Positions 1 to 8,486 of a DNA stretch of 64,000 bases are shown in pieces; position 1 is the first letter of the stretch; each line of letters begins with the position of its first letter. Below the pieces are notes generated by a model that searched no databases, was not told the DNA's origin, and saw only the letters and a list, made by a program, of their open reading frames with translations. The translations under genes and the position numbers were made by a program. The stretch is from Clostridium yunnanense (GTDB lineage Bacteria > Bacillota > Clostridia > Clostridiales > Clostridiaceae). The stretch lies in assembly GCF_016595795.1 (NCBI RefSeq), contig NZ_JAENHN010000039.1, positions 1-64,000 of the forward strand, in the 5' to 3' direction.

Positions 1-56
1 CTTTTTAATCATTTGAATCACCCACATAAATTTAATAATTTAAGTATAACATAAAA

Positions 57-92
57 GACCTAGAAAATTGTCTCCTGACAATTTTCTAGGTC
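57..92 (-). terminator. Intrinsic terminator after the aminopeptidase gene
   Basis: A perfect 16-bp stem (57-72 with 77-92) encloses a 4-nt loop. On the minus strand it is followed by TTTTAT, so it ends the transcript of the aminopeptidase gene that stops at 149. Confidence 0.85.
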
Positions 93-148
93 TAATTTGC
101 TAAAAGGGACTTTTTCAGTGCCCTCTTAAATAGGTAATGCTTTTTTTA

Positions 149-1633
149 TTAGCGTCTAGCTTTTGCTAATTCATATAGAGTTCTTACTCCAGCACCAGTA
201 CCACCCTTTATAGAGTAATCATCTGCAGCATCAGTCCATGCAGTTCCTGCTATATCCAGATGAAGCCATGGCTTATCTTCCACGAATTCTCCTATGAAAA
301 GTCCTGCAGTTATTGTTCCTGCATTTCTTCCACCTATATTCTTAAGATCAGCAATATCAGACTTTATCAACTTTTTATATTCATCAAATGCAGGCAGCTG
401 CCAAACCTTCTCTCCTGACACCTTAGATGCTTTAACAAGTTCCTCATAGAAAGTATCCTTGTTAGTTACCACTGCAGTAGTTGTAGTTCCAAGAGCTACT
501 AAGGCTGCTCCAGTAAGAGTGGCTAAATCTATAACTTCAGATACATTTTCCTTTCTTATGATATAAGTAACTGCGTCAGCTAAAGTTAGCCTTCCTTCTG
601 CATCAGTATTTAAAACTTCTATTGTTTTTCCAGCCATAGATCCAATTATATCACCTGGTTTATAAGCTTTTCCAGAAATCATATTTTCACATGCAGCTAC
701 CACAGCTACTACATTAATTTTAAGCTTACATTTTGCTATTGCACTTATTGCACCTATAACTGCAGCAGCGCCACCCATATCTGATTTCATTGTCACCATT
801 CCATCATTTGGTTTTAATGAATATCCACCTGAATCATAAGTTAGTCCTTTTCCAACTAACCCAAGTATATTGTCTTTATTCTGATCATCTCCAAAATATC
901 TCATCACAATAAGTCTTGGTTTTTTCTTTGAACCCCTAGCTACTGATAAAAAAGCATCCATTTTTAAATCACATATTTGTTCTTTTTCAAGAACCTCAGT
1001 CTCGAATCCATATTTAACTCCAGCCTTTACAGCTTCTTCAGCTAAAGTTTCAGGATAAATTGTGTTTGCAGGCTCGTTTACAAGATCCCTTGCTAATATT
1101 GTTGTTTCTACAAGCACCTTAGCTTCCTCTATAAATTTATCTACATCTAACGCTTTAATATCATCTATGTTTGGGCTTCCAATTGAGAATTCGAATTCTC
1201 TTTGATCTTTATCCCCATTTTTTTCACTCTTGTACTTATTAAATTTATACGTGCTTAGCCCAGCACCTTCAACCATAGCTTTTACAACTAAGTTTAATTC
1301 AACTTTATCTGTATCTATAAGTCTCAAGAATATTTTCTTATTTTTTAGTTCTGTAGCCTTTTTTAAAGCTTTTCCTACAGCTCTTCTAATCTTTTCTCCA
1401 TCAATAGCTTCTTCTTTACCAAGACCAACTAAAACCATATCCTGAGTTTTGCCATCTATAGTTCTAACGAAATTATATATTTCCCCGAACTTTCCTAAAA
1501 AGCTTCCTTTGTTTTTAGCATATTCTAATACAGTATTTACATCACCATTAGGAGTCTGTAATCTATCTTCAAAAAGAGAAATTATAGCTGCCTCACCATC
1601 AGTGCATCCAAATTTTTTAAATCCAATATTCAT
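149..1633 (-). CDS. pepA: Leucyl aminopeptidase (M17 family)
   Basis: Cytosolic metallo-exopeptidase that removes N-terminal residues such as leucine from peptides in protein turnover. The 494 residues are the usual M17 length. The C-terminal catalytic half holds the metal-binding lysine and aspartate segment [15 protein letters not shown] and the family signature [14 protein letters not shown], which carries the Asp-x-Glu metal ligands and the catalytic Arg. The N-terminal half is the less conserved macrodomain-like part. The ATG is preceded by AGAGGTGTAGAGG. The gene stands alone: a strong terminator follows it and the VanW gene lies upstream on the same strand with a 76-bp gap. Family assignment is secure; physiological substrate preference is not visible. 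Confidence 0.96.
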   Translation of the reverse strand: MNIGFKKFGCTDGEAAIISLFEDRLQTPNGDVNTVLEYAKNKGSFLGKFGEIYNFVRTIDGKTQDMVLVGLGKEEAIDGEKIRRAVGKALKKATELKNKKIFLRLIDTDKVELNLVVKAMVEGAGLSTYKFNKYKSEKNGDKDQREFEFSIGSPNIDDIKALDVDKFIEEAKVLVETTILARDLVNEPANTIYPETLAEEAVKAGVKYGFETEVLEKEQICDLKMDAFLSVARGSKKKPRLIVMRYFGDDQNKDNILGLVGKGLTYDSGGYSLKPNDGMVTMKSDMGGAAAVIGAISAIAKCKLKINVVAVVAACENMISGKAYKPGDIIGSMAGKTIEVLNTDAEGRLTLADAVTYIIRKENVSEVIDLATLTGAALVALGTTTTAVVTNKDTFYEELVKASKVSGEKVWQLPAFDEYKKLIKSDIADLKNIGGRNAGTITAGLFIGEFVEDKPWLHLDIAGTAWTDAADDYSIKGGTGAGVRTLYELAKARR

Positions 1634-1709
1634 TACCTCTACACCTCTTTCTTGATAATAAACTTATTTCTTCAAATATAAAACTTACTTATTTGATTAT
1701 AAAATAATT

Positions 1710-2537
1710 TTATCGTTTAATTAATTCACTGTCTATATACTTACTATCATACATAACCTTTGAATGATTTTTTATTAGCAATCTCTCTTCAATTATATTA
1801 CCATCAATTTTATTAATTATTCTTCTAAATACCTTATTGTTCCTATAATAATCATCACCCTCTATAGAAAAGTGAGCTTCTTTTTCAACTATATGATATG
1901 AATATTGTTGCTCATTTAAACATCTTAACTCCCCACATAAATGAGTATCTGTAGTGTATGTTATTATTTGATAAGTATTTTTAGTATTGTTTTTAACTTG
2001 ATAATCAAGATAGTTGTATACTATAGATGTACCAGTTCCAAAAGGAAGTGCTCTATTATAATCTGGAAACAGATCGAATTCATTATGATGATGATGTTCT
2101 ACTATAGTAAGTTCACTATGAAGAACCATCCAATGTATCAAATTGGTAAATTGACACATTCCACCCCCTATACCTCTGCTTGTCCCACTATTGTTTATAG
2201 TAAGTCCTTCCAGATACCCTTTTGACTTAGTACATCTTCCAGCGAGCTTCCAAAATGAAAATGTCTCACCAGGTTTTATTAAAATCCCATCAATTTTTGA
2301 GGTTGTCAACATTAAGTTAACCGCCTTGTTTTCTTGTAAGCTTTGCTCAACATTACCAAGCTTTCTTCTTATCAGTGAATTATGTGAATATACCAATATA
2401 GGAAGCTTAGTACTACTTCTTTCCTTTGCATATGTTTCTCCTCCAAACCACCACTTAAGATATCTTTTACTTTGTTCTTTAGCTACAGAAATCTTATATG
2501 TTAAAGGACTAATTTCACAAAATAACTTTCTACCCAT
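1710..2537 (-). CDS. VanW family protein
   Basis: The middle of the 275-residue protein carries the VanW core: the KPGETFSFW segment, then GYLEGLTI, then a glycine-rich GIGGGMCQFTNLIHW stretch and the HHHHNEFD/FPDYNRALPFGTG region. VanW was first noted beside vanB-type vancomycin resistance genes, but most copies in clostridia stand alone and their biochemical role is unknown; L,D-transpeptidase or G5 modules found in larger relatives are absent here. No signal peptide or transmembrane segment is evident, so this short form is probably cytoplasmic or peripheral. There are no van genes nearby, so a resistance role is not suggested by context. Confidence 0.9.
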   Translation of the reverse strand: MGRKLFCEISPLTYKISVAKEQSKRYLKWWFGGETYAKERSSTKLPILVYSHNSLIRRKLGNVEQSLQENKAVNLMLTTSKIDGILIKPGETFSFWKLAGRCTKSKGYLEGLTINNSGTSRGIGGGMCQFTNLIHWMVLHSELTIVEHHHHNEFDLFPDYNRALPFGTGTSIVYNYLDYQVKNNTKNTYQIITYTTDTHLCGELRCLNEQQYSYHIVEKEAHFSIEGDDYYRNNKVFRRIINKIDGNIIEERLLIKNHSKVMYDSKYIDSELIKR

Positions 2538-2784
2538 TTTAATTTATAACCTCTCTTTACTGTGCTTATAATAATTAATACGTGTCACTTCATAAAAAGT
2601 TCCATTATTATAATCATATACCATTTTACATTTTAATCCAAGCATTCGTAAGTATTCGCTTCTTCATATAATTATTTATATGGATGTACTAATTGCAAAT
2701 ACAATTCATAATTAAAACAAAGTACCATTAATAGCTGAAATATTTGTTAGTTCATTTTAAGAATATGAAGCCAGAATGCCTATA

Positions 2785-2831
2785 CATCATATAAATTTGA
2801 TATAATTAGTTTATAATAAATTTATATGATG
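2785..2831. repeat. 14-bp perfect inverted repeat in the intergenic gap
   Basis: CATCATATAAATTT (2785-2798) is repeated inverted at 2818-2831, with a TATAAT-like hexamer at 2812-2817 between the arms. The 377-bp gap 2538-2914 holds no gene; this is its only clear structure. It lies about 85 bp upstream of the hydrolase start and could be an operator or a weak terminator. It has no T-run. Confidence 0.4.
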
Positions 2832-2914
2832 CTATTGTAATACATTCTTAGGTAAGTACAATAGGTACATATACAGTAACTTTCATTTTTAATTATCATT
2901 CAGGAGGATACTTG

Positions 2915-3814
2915 ATGAAACGTTGGTTAAAATCAACCAGTTTAATTATTATATTATCGCTTATTTTAATTCTTGCCATAAATTATCTTCAAACACTCAT
3001 AATTGATAATTCTCTTGAAGCGATACCAAATAATATTGCTAAAGTAGATAATGTGAATATAAATTATAAAATCACTGGAAACCAAAATAACCCGCCAATA
3101 TTATTAATACACGGATTATTCTCATCCTCTGATGATTATAATAATTTATCAAAAAGGTTATCAGACAAATATAGAGTAGTTTCGGTAGATCTAATAGGCT
3201 TTGGACTGTCAGACAAAAGAGATGACTTAGATTATAATACAAATACTGTTGCTAAGATATGCAAAGATCTTATGAATAGTTTAGGATATAAGAAATTCTC
3301 TGTACTCGGTCACTCAATGGGTGGTGGCATAGCACTACTGATGACACTTAACCATCAAGATTCTATCGATAGACTTATACTGGTAGATAGCACTGGTCTT
3401 GGAGAACATGTTCATGCAAATCCTCCAAAGTTTATAATAAAAGAAGGTATGCTAACTTATTTTCCTCAGCTTGCTATGTATAGTCTAAACTTTAATAATC
3501 CCAAATATATAAACTACGATACCTTTGAAAAGAACTTATTCTATAACAGACAGCTAACTAGTAGTACAGTACAGAAACTATTGGGTAACTGTAAATCTAT
3601 CGATAACTTGAAGGACAGATTAAAGGATATACATGCTAAAACCTTGATAATTTGGGGTGCTAAGGATAATGTTCTACCTGTAGACAATGCATATACTTTT
3701 AATGATCAGATCAAAGACAGTAAGCTTTCTATTATATCTAATTGTGGCCATATGCCATTTGCAGAATCAGAAGATTTATTTGTAAATGAACTTATTTCAT
3801 TTATGTCAAACTAA
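2915..3814 (+). CDS. Alpha/beta hydrolase, membrane-anchored
   Basis: Residues 5-30 form one hydrophobic segment, so the enzyme is probably anchored with its catalytic domain outside or at the membrane face. The fold signature follows in order: the oxyanion-hole region ILLIHGLFSSSDDY, the nucleophile elbow GHSMGG (catalytic Ser), the acid in IIWGAKDNVLP and the catalytic His in NCGHMPF. This is the layout of lipase/esterase or haloperoxidase-like hydrolases; the substrate cannot be told. The ATG at 2915 is chosen over the TTG at 2912 because AGGAGG (2902-2907) is then 7 nt away. The gene is monocistronic and ends at a bidirectional hairpin. Confidence 0.9.
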   Translation: MKRWLKSTSLIIILSLILILAINYLQTLIIDNSLEAIPNNIAKVDNVNINYKITGNQNNPPILLIHGLFSSSDDYNNLSKRLSDKYRVVSVDLIGFGLSDKRDDLDYNTNTVAKICKDLMNSLGYKKFSVLGHSMGGGIALLMTLNHQDSIDRLILVDSTGLGEHVHANPPKFIIKEGMLTYFPQLAMYSLNFNNPKYINYDTFEKNLFYNRQLTSSTVQKLLGNCKSIDNLKDRLKDIHAKTLIIWGAKDNVLPVDNAYTFNDQIKDSKLSIISNCGHMPFAESEDLFVNELISFMSN

Positions 3815-3866
3815 TACAATTAATAACAATAAAAAGTCGCTGAAGCGCCTTTCATATACATAAATA

Positions 3867-3897
3867 AAAGAAACCATTTATGTTAAATGGTTTCTTT
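3867..3897. terminator. Bidirectional terminator
   Basis: A 14-bp stem (3867-3880 with 3884-3897) has A-runs on one side and T-runs on the other. It lies between the hydrolase and the convergent nrdG fragment and serves both strands. Confidence 0.8.
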
Positions 3898-3924
3898 ATG
3901 TACACTTTAGATTATTCAATTATG

Positions 3925-4329
3925 CTAGTATAAAGTTATAACTTCACCACTATTTAGTGAACTCCTTACATCTATAACTCGTTGATTTGATGAACCTCTA
4001 TACTTTACACTTTCATCTCTTAATGTTATCTCAAATCTTCCATCAACCAACACATCTATATTATTTATAAGCTTATTCCAATCTTCATTATCTTTCAAGT
4101 TGTTTAATATGTACTCAAACTTATAACCTGTATAGCACCATATATTAAGACCTAGAACTTTTATCCTCTGCGCCATATAAGAAAACTTATCCGCCTGTTC
4201 AAAAGGATCTCCACCACTAAAGGTCACACCACTTATTATCGGATTACCTTTAAGCTCATCTATCAGCTCATCCATATTTCTTAATTCACCACCATCAAAG
4301 CTATGGGTCTCTGGGTTAAAACAGAAACC
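3925..4329 (-). pseudogene. nrdG: C-terminal part of host nrdG, cut by the island
   Basis: This is the larger piece of the chromosomal anaerobic ribonucleotide reductase activase. It begins at the third cluster cysteine (FCFNPETHSFDGG) and runs through SGVTFSGGDPFEQ (S-adenosylmethionine-binding GGE-like motif), WCYTGY, IDVLVDGRFE and RGSSNQRVIDV to a normal C-terminus. The first two cysteines of CxxxCxxC are missing; the reading frame upstream of 4329 is island DNA, gives unrelated residues and has no ribosome binding site, so no active enzyme can be made. The missing N-terminus lies at 25067-25177. Joining the two pieces and dropping six bases restores an open frame. Confidence 0.9.
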
Positions 4330-4342
4330 GTATCTATAGTTT
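4330..4342. repeat. Left terminal inverted repeat of the island
   Basis: GTATCTATAGTTT here matches the complement of 25054-25066 at 12 of 13 positions. It directly abuts the nrdG C-terminal fragment. Likely a recombinase core-binding site. Confidence 0.7.
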
Positions 4343-4922
4343 TTATACTTCTCACAAATAAAAAACTCAGTAATTACAATACTCATGCTCAATTAATTAG
4401 ATTTTATAAAAAGCATAAAATAATTTCCAACATAAAACTGTAGATATCTTGTGGAAATGAAAGATGATGTCTTATTTCTATGATTCAATTACATTTTGCA
4501 CTTCAAAATTGTATCAATATTTCTAAATCATTAGAAGATTATATTATAATTACCTTTGTTCTTTAAAACATATAGTGCTAGTCCTCTATTAACTATACAT
4601 TTATGTTTTGTTCTTAAAGTTAATAATAAGAATAAGTATGAGATATTTTACTAATTTGAATTCTTTATAAGCAACTTCTATGTAAAACAATTTTCCAATA
4701 ACAAGCCATATTTCATATCTCACTTTAGATAAAATTCATTGCTGATTTGAGTAAGTTCTTACAAGAGCAGTCCACCTCCTTAACTGAAATAACGAGCTGT
4801 CCGTGGGTTGAGTGAAAAAACCACCATTTACGAGGGCAAATTAACCTTAAAATTCAACTCTGGAGTGAAGGTAGATATAACTGAGAACACTATAAAAGAA
4901 GAAGGCATTTACTCAATTTTGG
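4343..4922. other. AT-rich, gene-free island end
   Basis: No supported gene on either strand. GInt islands are described as having a short AT-rich end opposite the gin operon, and this stretch fits that. From about 4789 the plus strand stays open to the TAA at 4946 but has no start or ribosome binding site. Confidence 0.5.
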
Positions 4923-4945
4923 CTAGTGCCTTCTTCGTTTTTGTT
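4898..4945. terminator. Terminator hairpin at the end of the pentad-repeat operon
   Basis: GAAGAAGGCA (4898-4907) pairs with 4927-4936 and is followed on the plus strand by GTTTTTGTTT. On the minus strand it overlaps the end of the extended small ORF that reads from 5282 to 4923. Confidence 0.6.
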
Positions 4946-5048
4946 TAAATCCATAAGTCTTTTCCTTTTTCTGGCTTTCATAATACTGATGGCTGTAGTC
5001 CATCACTTCTGGGTGTTCACCAAACATATCCGGGATAAAGCCATATCT

Positions 5049-5282
5049 TTAAAAAAATGAAGTCTTTTCTTCATCGGTAGCAAAACGCTCTTCTGTACGT
5101 TTTCCAGAAATTCTGATGTTCTCTTTTCCATCAAAAAACTTTGTACTTTTACCTTCGCGGTACTTAACTGGAGTACCCTTCTCTATGTAAAAACCAGAAG
5201 AAATATTATTCATTTCTCTATCGGTTCTTTCACCGTCATACAACCCCTTGGCTAAGTTTTTCAATAAGTCTGCAATTCCCAT
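5049..5282 (-). CDS. Small protein of unknown function, probably cut short by a stop codon
   Basis: 77 residues, charged, no recognised family. It follows the pentad-repeat gene by 21 bp and has AAAGGAGG before its ATG, so the two are co-transcribed. Oddity: after the TAA at 5049-5051 the same frame stays open for 41 more codons to 4923 (reading YGFIPDMFGEHPEVMDYSHQ and a lysine-rich tail), which looks like real coding sequence. The natural protein may therefore be about 119 residues, and this copy may carry a nonsense mutation or a sequencing error. The base composition of this block (about 4950-7100) is visibly richer in G+C than the rest of the island. Confidence 0.6.
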   Translation of the reverse strand: MGIADLLKNLAKGLYDGERTDREMNNISSGFYIEKGTPVKYREGKSTKFFDGKENIRISGKRTEERFATDEEKTSFF

Positions 5283-5303
5283 AATTATTTTCCTCCTTTA
5301 TTT

Positions 5304-6086
5304 TTAGGTGCATGCTAATGCACTTTCTGCTAAATTTAAAAGTTCCCTAATCTGCATAATCACGAAGTACACTTTGCTATGAGTCATTGCTTCCTCAGCG
5401 TTTAATTCATGCCCATTCGCGTTACAAATGTGCCTCACGCCATGTAACCTATCCAGAAATTCACTATCATCTCCTAACAGATGCTTACGTTCACAAATTT
5501 TAAGATTCACCAACATCTTGTCGTCTATTACATCCTGACCCTTAGAATGCTGAACTACGAGTTTTAAAGCTTCTTCCATAACAACTCTAGCATCATAAAT
5601 TGCGTACCGATATTTGTCATGCTGCATTTGCTGATAGGCATCATCTAGCCTGCCCCGCAATTGCTCTAAGTGGTCAGAATAGAACTGCCTGCAATGTCCA
5701 GCCCGGTCTAAACCGGACCGATTATACTTGTCACGGCCATATCCCTGTCGGTCCAAGCCTTCTCTGTTGAAGCCATCTCTTGAGTATCCACTCTGGGAAT
5801 AACCTTCCGCATCATATCCATAGTGGTCGAATCCATACTGATCAAAGCCTGCTCTATCATAACCTCTTCTGTCACGACCGGATCTATCGAAGCCATCTAT
5901 TCCAAACCCTCGTTTATCGAACCCCTCTGCGTTGTAGCCTTGCCGGTTCAAGCTATTCTTGTCATAACCTTCTCCGTCATATGGTGAGAATCGCTCAATT
6001 AATTCATCAATTCCAATTCCTAACAGTGTGGCTCCAGCTACTCCCCCAATGATCCCGAGAATGGTCTTGTAGTTTATTTTAAACAT
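5304..6086 (-). CDS. Pentad-repeat (GYDxx) protein with HEPN/DUF4145-like C-terminus
   Basis: Three parts are visible in the 260 residues. Residues 7-26 are a glycine-rich hydrophobic segment (probable membrane anchor). Residues about 37-125 are some 16 tandem five-residue units of the pattern G-[YF]-[DN]-x-x, for example GFDRS, GYDRA, GFDQY, GYDAE, rich in Tyr, Asp, Arg and Gly and unlike known enzymes. Residues about 130-260 are helical and end with RHICNANGHELNAEEA and a last helix, resembling DUF4145/HEPN-type domains found in many toxin and defence proteins. AAGGAGGTG precedes the ATG. It heads a two-gene operon, with a TTCACG palindrome upstream and an XRE regulator beyond. Function is unknown; a role in host or phage conflict is inference from domain type and island context. 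Confidence 0.75.
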   Translation of the reverse strand: MFKINYKTILGIIGGVAGATLLGIGIDELIERFSPYDGEGYDKNSLNRQGYNAEGFDKRGFGIDGFDRSGRDRRGYDRAGFDQYGFDHYGYDAEGYSQSGYSRDGFNREGLDRQGYGRDKYNRSGLDRAGHCRQFYSDHLEQLRGRLDDAYQQMQHDKYRYAIYDARVVMEEALKLVVQHSKGQDVIDDKMLVNLKICERKHLLGDDSEFLDRLHGVRHICNANGHELNAEEAMTHSKVYFVIMQIRELLNLAESALACT

Positions 6087-6146
6087 ATAATCACCTCCTT
6101 GTTTTTGCTTGCACCTTCATTTTACTTAGTTTGAACTACAATGTCG

Positions 6147-6161
6147 TTCACGTTTCGTGAA
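6147..6161. promoter_or_regulatory. Palindrome upstream of the pentad-repeat gene, probable operator
   Basis: TTCACG-TTT-CGTGAA, a perfect 6-bp inverted repeat with a 3-bp spacer. It lies 60 bp upstream of the pentad-repeat gene and 55 bp downstream of the XRE gene, a natural target for that regulator. Binding is inferred. Confidence 0.5.
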
Positions 6162-6216
6162 GTTAGAAAAAAGAAAGAGCTCCGGAATAATCATGAGCTC
6201 CAAACATACAAGTTGT

Positions 6217-7095
6217 TTATTTTTTACTAGCATCTATACCTAATCGAAGAAATGTATTTGCATACTTATTGCCTAATGTTGCAATTGCTAACATCATCTC
6301 CCCTCCAACGGTACGATTCATATCGTCACTTAAATTATTATCCACTATACAGAATGTATATCTTAATGCTGTATAGTAATCAGCGAGATCAGACCACTGT
6401 GCTGAAGCTTTCAGTTTTTGAAGTAATGTAATAATAACTTCTTCAACATTATCAAGAAGTTCCTGTCGCTCTTTCTTTCGTTCATCATCAACTTCATCAT
6501 CAGAATTGTATAAATAGTAGTTTTTGAGAAATTCGGCCTTTTCAATCTGTTTCTTTTCCATTGCTTTTAAACCATTAACCATGTGCGCATTTGCTATTCC
6601 AAACCCGTTTAATAAAAACCACCAAAGACAGTTTACTGCAGACTCAGTCGTGTCATTTGACTCGCATGAATCGATGTAAGCTTTTATACAAATATCAAAA
6701 TCTTTCTGGTCAATTTCTTTGCCCACCTTCATGTCTTTATACATACTGATATGAGCTTCATAACCTTTTCTAAATAGGGGGTCAGTTAGTGCTTCGTCTG
6801 TACATATAATTGGAAGAAATGTTGTAGTCATTTCTCTCATTTGCATTATATCGTCAAGGGGAAGCGAAACGATATTAAGCCTAGAAAAATTGCCATACTC
6901 AAGTTCATCTTCCGTTACCATATAATGAGCTGCAATTTTCTTACGTACTTTTGGCTTTGGTTTTCGAGTCCCCTTTTCATAGTTTGCAATTGCCGCCGGC
7001 GATTCTAGACCAAGCGCATAAGCAAGATCCATCTGCGTTTCTCCATAAGCTATTCTCAGATTCCTTATATTTTTGCTTATATTATCAACATCCAT
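6217..7095 (-). CDS. XRE-family transcriptional regulator with large C-terminal domain
   Basis: Residues about 5-65 form a Cro/CI helix-turn-helix (NIRNLRIAYGETQMDLAYAL, then SPAAIANYEKGTRKPKPKV as recognition helix and turn). The remaining 220 or so residues are a helical domain without a recognised signature. The start is set at the ATG 7095 because GGAG (7104-7107) is 8 nt away; the GTG three bases earlier is closer than usual. It sits just upstream of the pentad-repeat operon in the same direction with a palindrome between them, so it probably controls that operon. The target and signal are unknown. Confidence 0.8.
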   Translation of the reverse strand: MDVDNISKNIRNLRIAYGETQMDLAYALGLESPAAIANYEKGTRKPKPKVRKKIAAHYMVTEDELEYGNFSRLNIVSLPLDDIMQMREMTTTFLPIICTDEALTDPLFRKGYEAHISMYKDMKVGKEIDQKDFDICIKAYIDSCESNDTTESAVNCLWWFLLNGFGIANAHMVNGLKAMEKKQIEKAEFLKNYYLYNSDDEVDDERKKERQELLDNVEEVIITLLQKLKASAQWSDLADYYTALRYTFCIVDNNLSDDMNRTVGGEMMLAIATLGNKYANTFLRLGIDASKK

Positions 7096-7628
7096 CACAT
7101 TTACTCCAATCCAGTCTGTTTTATTAAATTAAGCAGAGTAATAGCACTCTAGTCTTAATAAAAATATAATTCTTGCTTATGCTATCACATAAGACTTTAC
7201 GCAAAAAGCATCTAAATCGTCCACTCAAAGGTATCAAACATCTAACTTGGCCACTAGTAAATCACTGACGACCAATTGGTTTAAGTCTCACTATGATATG
7301 TTCACATTCGGAAAAATATCACTCGATCTGAACGATCATACCTTGGCTCAAAAGCACAAATTGCTTACCTTCTTGACTTTCTACACACCTGCTCTTTCAC
7401 CCTTGACATTAATAATACGATATCAAATTGGGTACACTTGTATTATTAGGATAATAAGCATTCCAAGATTCTCTCAAGTTATATGGATAATGTGATGTTT
7501 AGCTAGGACTTATCAATACTATTATATTTTCGCAGATATATCATAATCTAAGAAAGTTTAGATAGCCTAAGTATAAAATTATATTATCTCAATTCTACGA
7601 ATGATTTTTCGCTCACTTATCTCTGCAA
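7096..7628. other. Gap without a supported gene
   Basis: About 530 bp. An 82-codon plus-strand frame at 7247-7495 has no ribosome binding site and no family resemblance. The stretch may be debris from an older insertion but nothing in it can be named. Confidence 0.4.
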
Positions 7629-8486
7629 TTAAGTCTGCTCAATACTACATTTGTGTGGTATATAGGTATTCATACACCAATTATTTTCTAAAACGCTTTT
7701 AAATCCAGCGTATGACCATGGTTTATTTCCCTGTTTTTCTAGAGAGTTCACTTTTCCCTCAACCAGTTTCTTTATAACATCCTTATCCATCACAGGAAAC
7801 AGCCCTTTAATTTCCTCTATGTATCCTATAAAACCTGTAAAATCAGCAATGAAATCTCCTTGATACAATTTGTCCAACTTTAGCTTTTCAAAATGAAATT
7901 TAACTCTTTTATAGGTATCTTCATCCCATCCTTCTAACTTTTCAATATAGAATTGGAACCCTATATTGAAATTTTCAATTACCTTACACTTTAAGAATTG
8001 TAAAATATCATTAGCAACTTCATCGTAATATGGATGAAGAAGCATTGCTTCTTTTTTAATTGAATAATAGTTATCCTTATCTTCATTACATTCTTTACAA
8101 ATAGGAACAAGATTATTCGCTGTTATCGCAAATGACGGAAATATTGACTTTGGCAGATAGTGATCCAATTGTCTAACTGTTCGAGTAAAGTAATTGCAAT
8201 ATGGACAAACCTCTACTGAACTCCTTAATTTTTTATAAAATGCATATGAATCTTTATAGCTTTTATTAGAACTACTAAATCTATTGCTATACGTATTTTT
8301 CATATATTGTTTAAATTCATTATCCATTCTTGTGAATTCATTTTCTTTATTTAGAAAATTCTCGACATCATAAACATTTTGATCATATTCATTTGATTCT
8401 TGTATTATCCTATCTTTGTAATCTAGATTCTTAAATGAATTACATATATCTTCCTGCGTAATACTAGGCTTATCAATTTTCTTCAT
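7629..8486 (-). CDS. ptuB: Septu defence HNH endonuclease PtuB
   Basis: 285 residues with an HNH nuclease core in the first half: a CPYC knuckle, the catalytic LDHYLPKS (Asp-His), then NNLVPICKECN with the second zinc knuckle and Asn. In Septu systems PtuB cuts nucleic acid when the partner ATPase releases it on phage infection. The ATG overlaps the last 14 bases of the ATPase gene upstream, as expected for a translationally coupled pair that forms one complex. The C-terminal half is helical and without a named motif. No terminator is visible behind the gene. The HNH plus ATPase pairing makes Septu the best call; a retron-associated PtuAB is less likely because no reverse transcriptase is nearby. 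Confidence 0.85.
   Translation of the reverse strand: MKKIDKPSITQEDICNSFKNLDYKDRIIQESNEYDQNVYDVENFLNKENEFTRMDNEFKQYMKNTYSNRFSSSNKSYKDSYAFYKKLRSSVEVCPYCNYFTRTVRQLDHYLPKSIFPSFAITANNLVPICKECNEDKDNYYSIKKEAMLLHPYYDEVANDILQFLKCKVIENFNIGFQFYIEKLEGWDEDTYKRVKFHFEKLKLDKLYQGDFIADFTGFIGYIEEIKGLFPVMDKDVIKKLVEGKVNSLEKQGNKPWSYAGFKSVLENNWCMNTYIPHKCSIEQT

Noticed and set aside
1230-1655. Plus-strand open frames over the aminopeptidase gene
   Set aside because: They lie on the reverse complement of a well-supported coding gene, lack ribosome binding sites and read as low-complexity Ser/Leu/Phe sequence.
4330-4392. Using the TTG/ATG near 4386-4392 as the start of a working short NrdG
   Set aside because: No ribosome binding site, the first residues are island-derived and two of three cluster cysteines are missing.
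4789-4946. Plus-strand frame (GLSEKTTIYEGKLTLKFNSG and onward) as tail of a large serine recombinase
   Set aside because: Resemblance is too vague, there is no start and its end overlaps the small minus-strand ORF; a translated search would be needed.
5304-6086. Tandem repeats as CRISPR or DNA satellite
   Set aside because: The periodicity is at the protein level (five residues) inside an open frame with varied codons, without spacers of constant type.
7247-7495. 82-codon ORF on the plus strand
   Set aside because: No ribosome binding site, no family pattern, and isolated between opposite-strand genes.
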